A stretch of DNA of 64,000 bases from Burkholderia sp. Bp8992 (GCF_003853705.1 NZ_QTQI01000017.1:1-64000), one strand, 5' to 3'. Shown: positions 7,195 to 16,800, counted from the first letter of the stretch. Numbers and translations are program-made. Notes: generated from the sequence alone by a model not told the origin.

Positions 7195-7230
7195 ACGCCA
7201 CGCGGCAACATCGCGTGGCGTTTTTCTTTT
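7195..7230 (+). terminator. Rho-independent terminator after tRNA-Val
   Basis: A ten-base-pair stem ACGCCACGCG / CGCGTGGCGT (7195-7204 with 7212-7221) encloses a 7-base loop and is followed by TTTTTCTTTT. Confidence 0.9.
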
Positions 7231-7424
7231 CCGGTCCGAAACAACGCGTGAAGCCCCGATGCGTTGTGCGATACACGGCCCGGTATCGCATCGTCTCCGA
7301 CAATCCGTTCCATCACACAACTGCCGCTGCACGGCGCGTAGAATCGTGTGCGCATCGACGCGGCTGTTCCGACCGTCGCTCGATCTTCACCGCATCAAAA
7401 CAACAACGCCGAGAGCACACGATC

Positions 7425-7940
7425 ATGTCCGAGGTCACGACCGCCGCACCGTCCGCAAGCAACGACGAAATCGCCGCTTACGTCGGCAAGAAAGCCGCCT
7501 GGTTCGAGCACAAATGGGCGATCGCCGAATCGCGCAAGAACCGGCTGTCGTGGAATTGGGCTGCGTGCTTCCTCGGCCCGGTCTGGCTGGCATACCGATG
7601 CATGTACTGGCAGGCGGCCGCCGTGCTGGGTGCCACGCTCGGCATCACGCTGGTCGAGTTGCTGTTTTTCCCCACATACTTCGAATCGAGCACGGTCGAC
7701 CCGGTCACCATCGGGATCGCGGTCTCGCTCGGCTGGTGCGGGAACAGCCTCTACAAGCGGCACGTCGAACGCGGGATCGAAAAACTCCGCCCGAGCGCGA
7801 CGTCTCGCGAATCGCTTCTCGCGCTGCTCGAGGCGCAAGGCGGCACGAACTGGCTGGCGGCGGCCGGCTTCGCCGTCGCGACGCCGCTGCTCGGCGTACT
7901 GCTGTACATGATCGGCAACGCCGGAGGCGCGATGTACTGA
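7425..7940 (+). CDS. DUF2628 domain membrane protein
   Basis: The 171-residue product starts at the ATG at 7425. A hydrophilic N terminus (about 1-40) with a WFEHKWAIAES segment is followed by WNWAACFLGPVWLAYRCMYW, the aromatic motif of the DUF2628 family. Three or more membrane helices follow, with a last one at about 145-165. The family has no known function; members sit in the inner membrane. The gene stands alone after the tRNA-Val terminator, with its own unassigned promoter in 7231-7424. Confidence 0.8.
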   Translation: MSEVTTAAPSASNDEIAAYVGKKAAWFEHKWAIAESRKNRLSWNWAACFLGPVWLAYRCMYWQAAAVLGATLGITLVELLFFPTYFESSTVDPVTIGIAVSLGWCGNSLYKRHVERGIEKLRPSATSRESLLALLEAQGGTNWLAAAGFAVATPLLGVLLYMIGNAGGAMY

Positions 7941-8034
7941 TCACGGTCGCCGCGATCAGCGAAGCAGAAAGAAGAGGGCGGACGGCGCCGTCGCCATGCA
8001 TCCGCATGGCATGCGGTGCAGGCTCGCGCCACCT

Positions 8035-8916
8035 TCAATGCAGATGCTTCAACTTGTCAGGATTCCGCACGACATAGATCGCGACGATCTTCCCGTCGTC
8101 GATCTCGAGCGCGGTGGTCTGCAGCTCGCCATCGGCTTCCAGCGTGACGAAGCCCGGCAGCCCGTTGATGAACCCGGCCCGCACGAGTTTCGACGCATGC
8201 GTCGCGAACAGCCCGGCCAGGTACTCGTGCACCTTCATCACCGGCTCGAAGCCGAACACCGGCTTGCCTGCGGCCGTGCGCTTGCCGCCGCCGTCGGAAT
8301 GCAGGCTCACATCCTCGGCGAGCATCGCGCCGAGCGTGCGCATGTCGCCGCTGCGTGACGCCGCGAAAAACGCCTCGGCCAACTCGATTCCGCGCTGCTT
8401 CTCGACATGAAACCGCGGCCGCGCCTCGCGCACGTGCGTACGTGCCCGCGCGGCGAGCTGCCGGCACGCGGCCGCATCGCGCTGGATCGTCGTGGCCACT
8501 TCGTCGAACTCGAGGCCGAACACGTCGTGCAGCAGGAACGCCGCGCGTTCGAGCGGCGAGAGCCGTTCAAGCGCGAGCAGCAGCGGCAGCGTAACGTCTT
8601 CCTGTTCATCTTCCTCGACGATCGGCTCGGGCAGCCAGGGGCCGATATAGGTCTCGCGCTGGTGCCGTGCAGACTTCAGCTGGTCGAGGCACATGCGCAT
8701 CACCATGCGGCGCAGGAACGCCTCGGGCACGCGCACCTCGGTGCGGTCGACGTCCATCCAGCGGATGAACGCGTCCTGCACCATGTCCTCGGCATCCGCG
8801 ACGGAACCGAGCATCCGGTACGCGACGCGGATCAGCGTGCGACGCAGCGGATCGAAGCTCGCCGCCGCGTCGGCCCGTGCTTCGGTGTTGCCCTTGGCCG
8901 GGTCGAGGTTCGTCAT
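8035..8916 (-). CDS. ECF41-family RNA polymerase sigma factor with SnoaL-like C-terminal domain
   Basis: The product is 293 residues, longer than an ordinary ECF factor. Regions 2 and 4 occupy about residues 20-180, and a SnoaL/NTF2-like domain fills the remainder. Three signatures of the ECF41 group are present: WLPEP in the linker, DGGGK in the C-terminal domain and NPDKL near the end. In this group the C-terminal extension tunes sigma activity in place of a separate anti-sigma factor. The ATG at 8916 overlaps the stop of the upstream decarboxylase-like gene (ATGA). A matching ECF41 promoter lies upstream of that partner at 9428-9454, so autoregulation of the pair is very likely. Confidence 0.93.
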   Translation of the reverse strand: MTNLDPAKGNTEARADAAASFDPLRRTLIRVAYRMLGSVADAEDMVQDAFIRWMDVDRTEVRVPEAFLRRMVMRMCLDQLKSARHQRETYIGPWLPEPIVEEDEQEDVTLPLLLALERLSPLERAAFLLHDVFGLEFDEVATTIQRDAAACRQLAARARTHVREARPRFHVEKQRGIELAEAFFAASRSGDMRTLGAMLAEDVSLHSDGGGKRTAAGKPVFGFEPVMKVHEYLAGLFATHASKLVRAGFINGLPGFVTLEADGELQTTALEIDDGKIVAIYVVRNPDKLKHLH

Positions 8917-9392
8917 CAGGCCACCATCTTCGCGGCGGCGGCCTTCGCGTCGGCCGGCTCGATCCACAGCCCGAAGCCGACGGCGAGCCGGTTCCAGCCG
9001 TTGATCACGTTGATCATCAGCGTGAGTTTCACCTGTTCCTCCTGGCTGAAGTGGTCGTTCAGCGCCGCGTAGGCCGCTTCGTGCGCCGCGTGGCCCTCCG
9101 ACAGCCGCGTGAGCGCTTCGGTCCAGCCGAGCGCCGCGCGTTCGCGGTCGGTGTAGCAGGGCGCCTCGCGCCACGCGGACAGCAGGTAGATGCGCCGCTC
9201 GGTCTCGCCTTGCTCGCGTGCCTCGGCGGTGTGCATGTTAATGCAGTTCGCGCACGCGTTGATCTGCGATGCGCGGATCTTGACCAGCTCGATCAACGTC
9301 GGCTCGAGGCTGCCGGCAACGGCGACCGATACGGTCATCCAGTTCTTCATCAGCGCGGGGGCGGCGGCAAACGGATTCAGTTTCGCAGTCAT
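8916..9392 (-). CDS. Carboxymuconolactone decarboxylase / AhpD-like protein (ECF41 partner)
   Basis: The 158-residue product carries the AhpD-type active-site motif: a Glu about 12 residues before C-x2-C-x3-H, here CANCINMH. Proteins of this fold either reduce peroxide-type substrates with the CxxC pair or decarboxylate lactones. The start at 9392 follows AAGGAGAAGG. Genes of the carboxymuconolactone decarboxylase, oxidoreductase or epimerase classes are the standard neighbours of ECF41 sigma factors, and here the two genes overlap by one base pair of start and stop. The substrate is unknown; an oxidative or electrophile stress role is inference. Confidence 0.9.
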   Translation of the reverse strand: MTAKLNPFAAAPALMKNWMTVSVAVAGSLEPTLIELVKIRASQINACANCINMHTAEAREQGETERRIYLLSAWREAPCYTDRERAALGWTEALTRLSEGHAAHEAAYAALNDHFSQEEQVKLTLMINVINGWNRLAVGFGLWIEPADAKAAAAKMVA

Positions 9393-9427
9393 GGTTCCTT
9401 CTCCTTTCGTGTGGGTTCCGGTGATAT

Positions 9428-9454
9428 GACGAGCGAGCCCCCGCGCGTGTGACA
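9428..9454 (-). promoter_or_regulatory. ECF41-type promoter
   Basis: The minus strand reads TGTCACA (9454-9448), exactly 16 bases, then CGTC (9431-9428). This is the consensus described for ECF41 promoters. It lies 36 bases before the start of the decarboxylase-like gene, whose operon encodes the ECF41 factor. Confidence 0.9.
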
Positions 9455-9964
9455 TCGACACAAAAAATTTTTGCAGCCGGAGAAGCAAGCAAAGAGCAGG
9501 GCGCCGAAGGTCGCGGCGCCCGCACGCGGACAGCAGGCGAATCGGCTGCACGACGCCGTTCCTCCGACGAAACCGTGCACGCCCGCTACCTTTCATGCGC
9601 GCCGCGCGGCTGTCACCGGACGTCAGTAGCGCGCAGGTGCAGGCATGCGTATTGTTCTCTTCGCAGAGCCCCCGCCATGGCGGGGACGGGCCGGATGTCA
9701 CGCCGGCGGCTGGCATGCGGCGAATGCTTTCATTTTTCTTTCGCGTTCGTTTCACCGGAAATCCGATGCGCGACGTTCACATTTCTGGCCCATACTGTTC
9801 TGCACGGGCAGATGAAGTGACGCCGCACCTGCGGCCCGGCGCGCGCGCCGGCTGCCCGACGACGCAGCAGCAGCAGGTCGCACGTCAGCCGCGCGCATCC
9901 GAGCGCAAGGCTTTCCCTTTTCCGGCAACGCAACGCAGCGAATCGCGACGTGGACGGTAAACCG
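9455..9964. other. Intergenic stretch, no supported gene
   Basis: About 500 bases separate the ECF41 promoter from egtB. Open frames are present but lack ribosome sites and plausible composition. A GC-rich hairpin GGGCGCC...GGCGCCC lies near 9499-9521 without a T-run. The egtB promoter must lie here but I cannot name it. Confidence 0.5.
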
Positions 9965-11191
9965 ATGAGCCTTCTTGCATCACAGCTTCAGCGCCGTTAC
10001 CAGGACGTGCGCACCCATAGCGTCGCACTGACCGCGACGCTGTCCGCCGAAGACCAGGCCGTGCAGTCGATGCCCGACGCGAGTCCGACGAAATGGCACC
10101 TCGCGCATACGACCTGGTTCTTCGAAACCGTCGTGCTGATGCGCCGCGTGCCCGGCTACGCGCCGTTCGACGACGCCTTCCAGTTCCTCTTCAATTCCTA
10201 TTACGAAGCGCTCGGCCCGCGCCATCCGCGGCCGCAGCGCGGGCTGCTCACACGTCCGTCGCTCGACGAGGTGCACGCGTACCGGCAATACGTCGACGAC
10301 GCGATGCTGCGCGCGCTGGCCGGCGCCGATGCGGCGCTGCTCGACGCGATCGCGCCCGAGCTCGTGCTCGGCCTGCATCACGAGCAGCAGCACCAGGAGC
10401 TGATCGTCACCGACATGCTGCACGCGTTCTCGTGCAACCCGCTGAAGCCGGCGTTCCGGCCGCGCGACGGCGCCGACGCGGAACGCGCGCTCGCCGCGGG
10501 TGACGCCGGGCCATTGCGCTGGCTGCATCAGCCGGGCGGGCTGGTCGAGATCGGCCATGACGGCGACGCGTTCTCGTTCGACAACGAACGGCCGCGCCAC
10601 ACGGCGCTCGTGCGGCCGTACGAGATCGCGAGCCGCCTCGTGACGAACGCGGAATTCGCGACGTTCGTCGCCGACGGCGGCTATGTACGGCCCGAGTTCT
10701 GGCTGTCGGACGGCTGGGCGACGGTGCAGCGGGAAGGGTGGCAAGGGCCCGCGTACTGGATGCCCGACGACGACGATGCGGCCGGCACGCGCGTGCGGCG
10801 CACGTTCGGCCTGCACGGCGTCGAGCCGCTCGCGCCCGATGCGCCGGTGTGCCACGTGAGCTTCTACGAAGCGGCCGCGTATGCGGAATGGGCCGGTGCG
10901 CGGCTGCCGACCGAATTCGAATGGGAGACCGCGTTCCCTGCTGAAGGCATCCAGCAGATGCTCGGGCACGTCTGGCAGTGGACGCGTTCGTCCTACGAGC
11001 CGTATCCGGGCTTTCGGCCGCTCGCCGGGGTAGCAGCCGAATACAACGGCAAGTTCATGGTCGGCCAGCAGGTCCTGCGCGGCAGCAGCATCGCGACGCC
11101 GCCCGGGCACGAACGGCCGACGTACCGAAATTTCTTTCCGCCGGCGGCACGCTGGCAATTCACGGGAGTGCGACTTGCGCGAGACGTCTGA
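9965..11191 (+). CDS. egtB: Ergothioneine biosynthesis sulfoxide synthase EgtB homologue
   Basis: EgtB joins a thiol donor to hercynine (trimethyl-histidine) in an iron- and oxygen-dependent reaction. The 408-residue product has the expected two domains: a DinB-like N-terminal domain (about 1-155) and a formylglycine-generating-enzyme-like domain (about 165-405). Likely iron ligands are His48 in HLAHTTW and His139/His143 in LHHEQQHQE, the three-His pattern of the family. I chose the ATG at 9965; a GTG five codons upstream is open. The stop lies inside the start of egtD (17-base overlap), so the two are coupled. egtA, egtC and egtE are not adjacent, so the thiol donor cannot be told from context. 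Confidence 0.93.
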   Translation: MSLLASQLQRRYQDVRTHSVALTATLSAEDQAVQSMPDASPTKWHLAHTTWFFETVVLMRRVPGYAPFDDAFQFLFNSYYEALGPRHPRPQRGLLTRPSLDEVHAYRQYVDDAMLRALAGADAALLDAIAPELVLGLHHEQQHQELIVTDMLHAFSCNPLKPAFRPRDGADAERALAAGDAGPLRWLHQPGGLVEIGHDGDAFSFDNERPRHTALVRPYEIASRLVTNAEFATFVADGGYVRPEFWLSDGWATVQREGWQGPAYWMPDDDDAAGTRVRRTFGLHGVEPLAPDAPVCHVSFYEAAAYAEWAGARLPTEFEWETAFPAEGIQQMLGHVWQWTRSSYEPYPGFRPLAGVAAEYNGKFMVGQQVLRGSSIATPPGHERPTYRNFFPPAARWQFTGVRLARDV

Positions 11192-12188
11192 GCAGACGGC
11201 CACGAGCGGTGGCCAGCAACCCGCCCGCGATTCGCGGCCGAGCGCGTTCGCGCGCGACCTGATCGACGGACTGTCGCGCATGCCGCGCAGCATTCCGCCG
11301 AAATACTTCTACGATGCGGCCGGCTCCGAACTGTTCGACCGCATCTGCGAACTGCCCGAGTACTACCCGACGCGCACCGAGCTCGGCATCCTGCGCGATC
11401 GCGCCGCCGAGATCGTGCAGCGCGTCGGCCCGCATGCGGAACTCGTCGAATTCGGCGCGGGCTCGCTCGAGAAGATCCGCGTGCTGCTCGACGCGTTCGC
11501 GGGCAACTATGCGAACGCGCCGGCGCGCTACGTGCCGGTCGACATCTCGGCCGACTACCTGCAAGTTGCCGCCGCGCGGCTGCGGTCGGCCTATCCGTGG
11601 CTCGACGTCGCGCCGCTCGCGGCCGACTACACGAAGGCCGAGCAGATGGCCGTGCTGACCGAGACGCCGCGGCGGCGCATCGGCTTCTTTCCCGGCTCGA
11701 CGATCGGCAATTTCTCGCCGGAAGAAGCCGACACGTTCCTGCGCGACGCCGCACGGCTGCTGCGCGGCGGCGGCCTGCTGGTCGGCGCCGATCTCGTGAA
11801 GGACGAGCGCACGCTGCATCACGCGTACAACGATGCGCAGGGCGTGACCGCGCAGTTCAACCTGAACCTGCTGGTGCACGCGAACGCGGAGCTCGGTGCG
11901 GATTTCGATGTCGACGCGTTCTCGCATTGCGCGTTCTACGACCGCGAGCGGCAGCGCATCGAGATGCACCTCGTCAGCGACGTCGCGCAGACGGTGCACG
12001 TGCGCGGCCACGCATTCCGCTTCGAAGCCGGCGAGCACATCCACACGGAGAACTCGCACAAGTTCACGATCGACGGCTTCCATGCGATCGCGCGCCGCGC
12101 AGGTTTCGAGCCCGACACCGTGTGGACCGACTCGGACAACCTGTTCAGCGTGCACTGGCTGCGCAGCGTCGACGATATCCGCGCGTAA
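11175..12188 (+). CDS. egtD: L-histidine N-alpha-methyltransferase EgtD
   Basis: EgtD trimethylates the alpha-amino group of histidine with S-adenosylmethionine to give hercynine, the substrate of EgtB. The 337-residue length is typical. The SAM-binding motif ELVEFGAGSLEK lies at about residues 90-101 and the family motif GSTIGNF at about 175-181. The start is a TTG at 11175 with GGGAG upstream, overlapping the end of egtB by 17 bases; no better start exists before the conserved IPPKYFYD segment. The gene order egtB-egtD is compact and probably one transcript. A GC-rich hairpin without a T-run follows near 12200-12236. Confidence 0.93.
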   Translation: MRETSEQTATSGGQQPARDSRPSAFARDLIDGLSRMPRSIPPKYFYDAAGSELFDRICELPEYYPTRTELGILRDRAAEIVQRVGPHAELVEFGAGSLEKIRVLLDAFAGNYANAPARYVPVDISADYLQVAAARLRSAYPWLDVAPLAADYTKAEQMAVLTETPRRRIGFFPGSTIGNFSPEEADTFLRDAARLLRGGGLLVGADLVKDERTLHHAYNDAQGVTAQFNLNLLVHANAELGADFDVDAFSHCAFYDRERQRIEMHLVSDVAQTVHVRGHAFRFEAGEHIHTENSHKFTIDGFHAIARRAGFEPDTVWTDSDNLFSVHWLRSVDDIRA

Positions 12189-12460
12189 CGACCGCTGTTG
12201 CGAACCGTTCGCACCGCACGGTGCGGGCGGTTCACCTCCCGCGCACGCCGGCGATTGCCATCGAAACGCCCGTTTTACCGGCCCGATGCACCGCTGCAAC
12301 GGTGTTTCGAGTGCGGCCTCTCCCTTGTCCGGCAAGGCTTTGCGGGCATCCGTAAACGTCCGTTACCTGTCTCGCATACCCGTTTCACCTGTGTCTGTGT
12401 CCGGTGCCTAGACTTCGAACCGTATTCACATGAAGCACGACACGTGCAGGGAGTCGCGAG

Positions 12461-12766
12461 ATGAGCAAGAAACTTATTCTCGGTGCAGTTCTCGGTGTAG
12501 CGGCGCTGGCAGCCTCGGGCGTCGCGTCGGCTCACGTCGACCTGTCGGTCGGCATCGGCGTGCCGGGCGTCTACGCGGCGCCCGCACCGGTCTACGTCGC
12601 GCCGCCGCCGCCCGTCATGTACGCGCCGGTCGGCTATCGCGATGACGGCTGGCGTGACGACGACTGGCGTCGGCGCGAATGGCGCGAACACGAGTGGCGC
12701 CGCCGTGAATGGCGCGAGCACGAGTGGCGCGACCGCGGCGGCTGGCGCGGCGGCCGCTGGGATTGA
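12461..12766 (+). CDS. Small exported protein with PxPV-like and Arg/Trp/Glu repeats
   Basis: The product has 101 residues. A signal peptide ends at about residue 24 (ASGVASA-H). A proline-rich part with repeated APxPV/YVAPPPPV units follows (about 38-60). The C terminus is a run of WR(R/E)(R/H)EWRE units, repeated about five times, then WRGGRW. Proteins with PxPV repeats of this kind are frequent in Burkholderia and have no assigned function. The alternating Arg/Glu/Trp tail suggests binding to an envelope polymer or nucleic acid, but that is a guess. The gene is followed by another small exported protein 38 bases downstream. Confidence 0.75.
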   Translation: MSKKLILGAVLGVAALAASGVASAHVDLSVGIGVPGVYAAPAPVYVAPPPPVMYAPVGYRDDGWRDDDWRRREWREHEWRRREWREHEWRDRGGWRGGRWD

Positions 12767-12803
12767 GCGGCCCGGCTGATCACCACGAGAGGAGAGTGAC
12801 AAC

Positions 12804-13058
12804 ATGATGCCCACTCGGTACATCAGGCTGTGCGCCGCCGCCACGGTCGTTGCGTTCGCAACGATCGGCAGCGCGCACGCGGCGGGCTGCATGAAGGGTG
12901 CGGTGGTCGGCGGGGTCGCCGGCCACTATGCGGGGCACCACGCGGTCGTCGGGGCGGTCGGCGGCTGTATCGTCGGCCATCACATGGCGAAGAAGCAGGC
13001 GCAGGAGCAGGCCGCGCAGCACAAGGCCGCCGCGCAGGGCATGCAGCCGGCGCAGTAA
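12804..13058 (+). CDS. Small exported glycine-zipper protein
   Basis: The 84-residue product starts at ATG-ATG (12804/12807) after a GGAGAG ribosome site. A signal peptide ends near ASA-HAA (about residue 27). The next 40 residues form two Gly/Ala/Val/His repeats (GGVAGHYAGHHAVVGAVGG and a second GHH unit), like a glycine-zipper membrane-inserting segment. A Gln/Ala/Lys-rich tail follows. Two cysteines (about 29 and 55) could form a disulfide. It probably shares a transcript with the PxPV-like gene upstream. The role is unknown. Confidence 0.7.
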   Translation: MMPTRYIRLCAAATVVAFATIGSAHAAGCMKGAVVGGVAGHYAGHHAVVGAVGGCIVGHHMAKKQAQEQAAQHKAAAQGMQPAQ

Positions 13059-13245
13059 GCACTTCATCACCGGGGCGGCGCCGAAGCGCCGCCACCGCCT
13101 GCTTCGTTCCCCGTTCTTGCACGAGCCGCATTGATCCGACGAATGCGCGCTGCGCGCATCGTTACGATCATTTACAACGTCGTGTGGCGCGAATTTCGCG
13201 CGTTCATAGAATGCAGTCATACGAACGCGCTCAAGGGAGCACAAG

Positions 13246-13620
13246 ATGAAACAGCAACGATACCTGTCCGTATTGACGGCCGCGCTGCTCGCGCTCGGCT
13301 CGGTGTCCGCCTACGCGGCGGCCGGCGGCAATGGCGGTGGCAACGGCGGCGGTCACGGCGCAGGCGGCTTGGGCGGCAACGCGGGCGGCATGTCCGGCGG
13401 CCACATGAGCGGCCAGGCACTGAGCAACTCGAACGGCATGCACGCGGGCGACCGCGACAAGGGCCTGTCGCGCGCGGCCGACCGCTCCGATACGATCGCC
13501 GATCGCGCCGGCGTGCAGCCGGGTCACGGCCACACGCAAGGGCATGCGCATGGCCACACCGCGCATGCGTCGACGTCCACGCATCGTTCGCATCACAACG
13601 CATTCGGCCGCACGCTGTAA
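13246..13620 (+). CDS. Small exported glycine/histidine-rich protein
   Basis: The 124-residue product starts at 13246 after AAGGGAGCACAAG. A signal peptide ends near SAYAA (about residue 25). The mature N-terminal part is Gly/Asn-rich (GGNGGGNGGGHG). The C-terminal third is rich in His (GHGHTQGHAHGH and repeated TH/HH), which could bind metal ions. No family is recognised. It has its own terminator at 13642-13668. Confidence 0.7.
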   Translation: MKQQRYLSVLTAALLALGSVSAYAAAGGNGGGNGGGHGAGGLGGNAGGMSGGHMSGQALSNSNGMHAGDRDKGLSRAADRSDTIADRAGVQPGHGHTQGHAHGHTAHASTSTHRSHHNAFGRTL

Positions 13621-13641
13621 GCACGGCGCACGCATGCGATG

Positions 13642-13668
13642 AAAGGGCGCTTCGGCGCCCTTTTTTCA
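13642..13668 (+). terminator. Rho-independent terminator of the Gly/His-rich gene
   Basis: The stem AAAGGGCGC / GCGCCCTTT (13642-13650 with 13655-13663) closes a TTCG tetraloop and runs into T residues. Confidence 0.92.
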
Positions 13669-13771
13669 TGGCGGAAACGCAACGCCGCCGTCGCGCGGAA
13701 ACGTCGTGCCGACCCGATTTGCAACCAGCCGTAACCGCGTCGCTGAGATCCGCGGCACGATCGATCGACGC

Positions 13772-13800
13772 AGAAAAAAGGGCGGCTCATCGCCGCCCTT
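13772..13800 (-). terminator. Rho-independent terminator of the res gene
   Basis: On the minus strand the stem AAGGGCGGC / GCCGCCCTT (13800-13792 with 13786-13778) has a 5-base loop and is followed by TTTTCTG. It lies just after the res stop codon. Confidence 0.9.
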
Positions 13801-13804
13801 CGTA

Positions 13805-16800
13805 TCACCGCCCGGTGCCCGCCAGCGGCACCGGCGGCTCGAACAACGCATCGGCCTGCCTGACGCGCACGAAGCGCGCGGCGCCGTCGCCGTCCACCAG
13901 CGCACGGAAATGCGCTTCGCCGCATGCGAGCTTCGCACGCTCGTGCTCGCTCGGCACGGGGCCGTCCGTGTTCGGCGTATCGACGACGAAGTACAGCCGC
14001 TCGTCGCCGTCCTGTTCCGCGAGCACGGCCCAGTCCGGGTGGTAGCTGCCGAGCGGCGTCTGCACGCGGAACCACGCGGGCAGCTTCGCGTACAGCTTCA
14101 CGCCGTCGTGCGCTTCGAGCGCATCGGCGAACGCGCGCTCCGCGTCGGTCTCGCACACGACCGCTTCGTGGATCGACTTCTGTGCATCGGGCCGCAGGTT
14201 GCGCAGGTAACCGGTCAGCGCTTCGCTCTCGAACGATTCGAGCGCATGCACGTGGCGCTCGCCGAGCTTGCGGTACGCGATGCCCGCGACCAGCGCGTGG
14301 CGCTTGCAGCGGTTGATCGCATCGGCCGCGACCGCGATGAACTGCTGCGGATTCACGCGGAAGTCGTCGAGCCGGCCGCTGTCGGCCAGGATCGTCGCGA
14401 GCGAACGGCGCGTGAGCTGCGTGCGGTCCTGCAGCTCGGTGAGCAGGTCGGGCAGCGGCAGCTCGCCTTCGTCGAGCAGCACGGTGCCGGCACCGGCCAC
14501 CTCGATCGCCTCGATGCCGGCCTTGCCGATGTCGATCTCGGCCTTGCGCCACTGCAGCCGCGCACGCGCGATGTCCGGCGCGTCGTGCAGCGCGGCCGTG
14601 CAGTCGCGCACGAGCTTCGCGTTGTCGAACTCGACGCTGTACACGGTGCGATGCCGGATGCGATCCCACAACGCGCGGAAATCGTCGCCGAACACGACGG
14701 CCTTGCCCGACGCATCGCGCCGCAACGCGATCGCGCGGCGCTCGTCGGCGTTGCGCACCGCGAAGCGGCCCGACAGCTTGCGCAGCGTCGCGACGATCGG
14801 CGCACGCAGCATCTCGAACGCGTCAGGCAGCACCAGCGCGCTCTGGCGCAGCGCATCCTTCAGCCGGTCGAGCACCTTGCCCTGCGCGTCGACATAGCCT
14901 TGCTCGTGCAGGTGATTCCACAGCACGCGCGACAGCTCGATGCCGAGCGCATGCGCGGGGCCGTCGTCTTCCTGCACGGGCAGCGCCGCGAACTGGTGTT
15001 CCTCGACGATCCCGAACCGGATGCCGGTATCGGCCTCGATTTCCTTCTGCAGGTTCTCCGCGAACGACTCGTAGCGTTCGGTCGCGATCACGGTGAGCGT
15101 GTTCACGCCCGGGTCGCGCACGCGTTCGCCGTCCTGGTCGACAGCGAGGCGCAGCCCACGGCCGAGCGTCTGGCGGCGCTCGCGCTCGGTCTGGATGTCG
15201 CGCAGCGTGCAGATCTGGAATACGTTCGGGTTGTCCCAGCCTTCCTTCAGCGCCGAGTGCGAGAAGATGAACTTCAGCGGCGTGTCGAACGACAGCAGCG
15301 CTTCCTTCTCGCGCATGATCAGGCCGTACGCGCGCTCGGCGTTCTCGCGGGCCGCCGCGCTGCTTTCGCTCGTGTCGGTCCAGCCGCCCTTGCGGTCGAT
15401 CGAGAAGTAGCCGTTGTGCGCTCGCCCGACTTCGAGCGCGACGTCGACGCCGTCGAACAGCGCACGGTACGCCGGCACGCGCGCCGCGCGTGCATATTCC
15501 TCTTCGAAGATCAGCGCGTAGTCGCCCTTCACGGGCATCCCGTTCTCGTCGTAGCGGCGATAGCGTTCGACCGAATCGACGAAGAACAGCGACAGCACCT
15601 TCACGCCGCGCTCGGCGAGGCGCAGTTCCTTGTCGAGATGCTCGCGGATCGTGCGGCGGATCATCTCGCGCTGCACGGCGAGCGTGTCGATGTCGCCGAA
15701 CGCCTCGCCGAGCGACAGGAACGCCTCGCCTTCCGGATGACGCAGCTCGACGTACTCGGCACCCTTCACCGCATGCACTTCGCCGATCCGCAGCCCCGCG
15801 TACAGCGCGCGCTTGGTCAGGCGCTCGAGATCGTCGCCATCGGTGGCCGTCACGATCTGGCGCTTCACGCCGGCCGCCGTCGCGACGTCGAGCTCGACGC
15901 GCGCGCTGATCGCGCCGCGCCGGTTCGACACGCCGACGAGCCGCACGTACGGCTTGTTGTGCGCATCCTCGACAATCGCCGACGCGATCTCGATCTGCTT
16001 GACGAGCTTGCGCTCGTACGCGTCGACCGCGTCGAGCCGGTACACCATGTGGTGACGGTCGACGTGCGTGGCCGAATAGCGCAGCGTGCAGAGCGGCGCC
16101 ATCGCGGCGAGCGCTTCGCGCCCGCGGCCCTCGAGGCCGCCGTCGACGCTTTGCGGCTCGTCGACGATCACGATCGGCCGCGTGGCGCGGATCAGGTCGA
16201 TCGGCTTCTCGCCGCCGGTCTTCTCGCTGTCCTTGTAGAGGTTGTTGATTTCCTTCTTGTTGATCGCGGCAACCGTCATCACCATGATCTGGATCGCCGC
16301 GCTCGCCGCGAAGTGGCGCACCTGGCCGAGCTTCGCGGAGTCGTACAGGAAGTAGTCGTACGGCACGCCCGCGTACAGCGCGCGGAAGTGATCCTCGGTG
16401 ATCGCGAGCGTCTTGTGCACGCCTTCCTTGATCGCGATCGACGGCACGACGATCACGAACTTCGTGAAGCCGTAGCGGCGGTTCAGCTCGAAGATCGTGC
16501 GCAGGTACACGTAGGTCTTGCCGGTGCCGGTCTCCATCTCGACGGTGAAGTCGCGCGAGCCGGGCAGGCCGGACGGCGGCAGCCCGCCGCGCAGCTGCAC
16601 GTCGGCGAGATTGCGCGCGAGCGCGTCGTCGGTCAGCGACAGCCGGTTGCCGACGCCCTGTTCCGACACCGCGAAGCCGAGCGAGCCTTGCGCGGCGGCC
16701 GTCGTGCCGGGCGCCGCGTTCGCGAGCACGCTGAAGTCGCCGCGATACGATTCCTGCCCGCGAAACAGGTCGCAGACGGCGTCGATCGCCTCGCGCTGGT

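Noticed and set aside
9449-9960. Small frames between the ECF41 promoter and egtB
   Set aside because: No ribosome sites and composition typical of intergenic GC-rich DNA.
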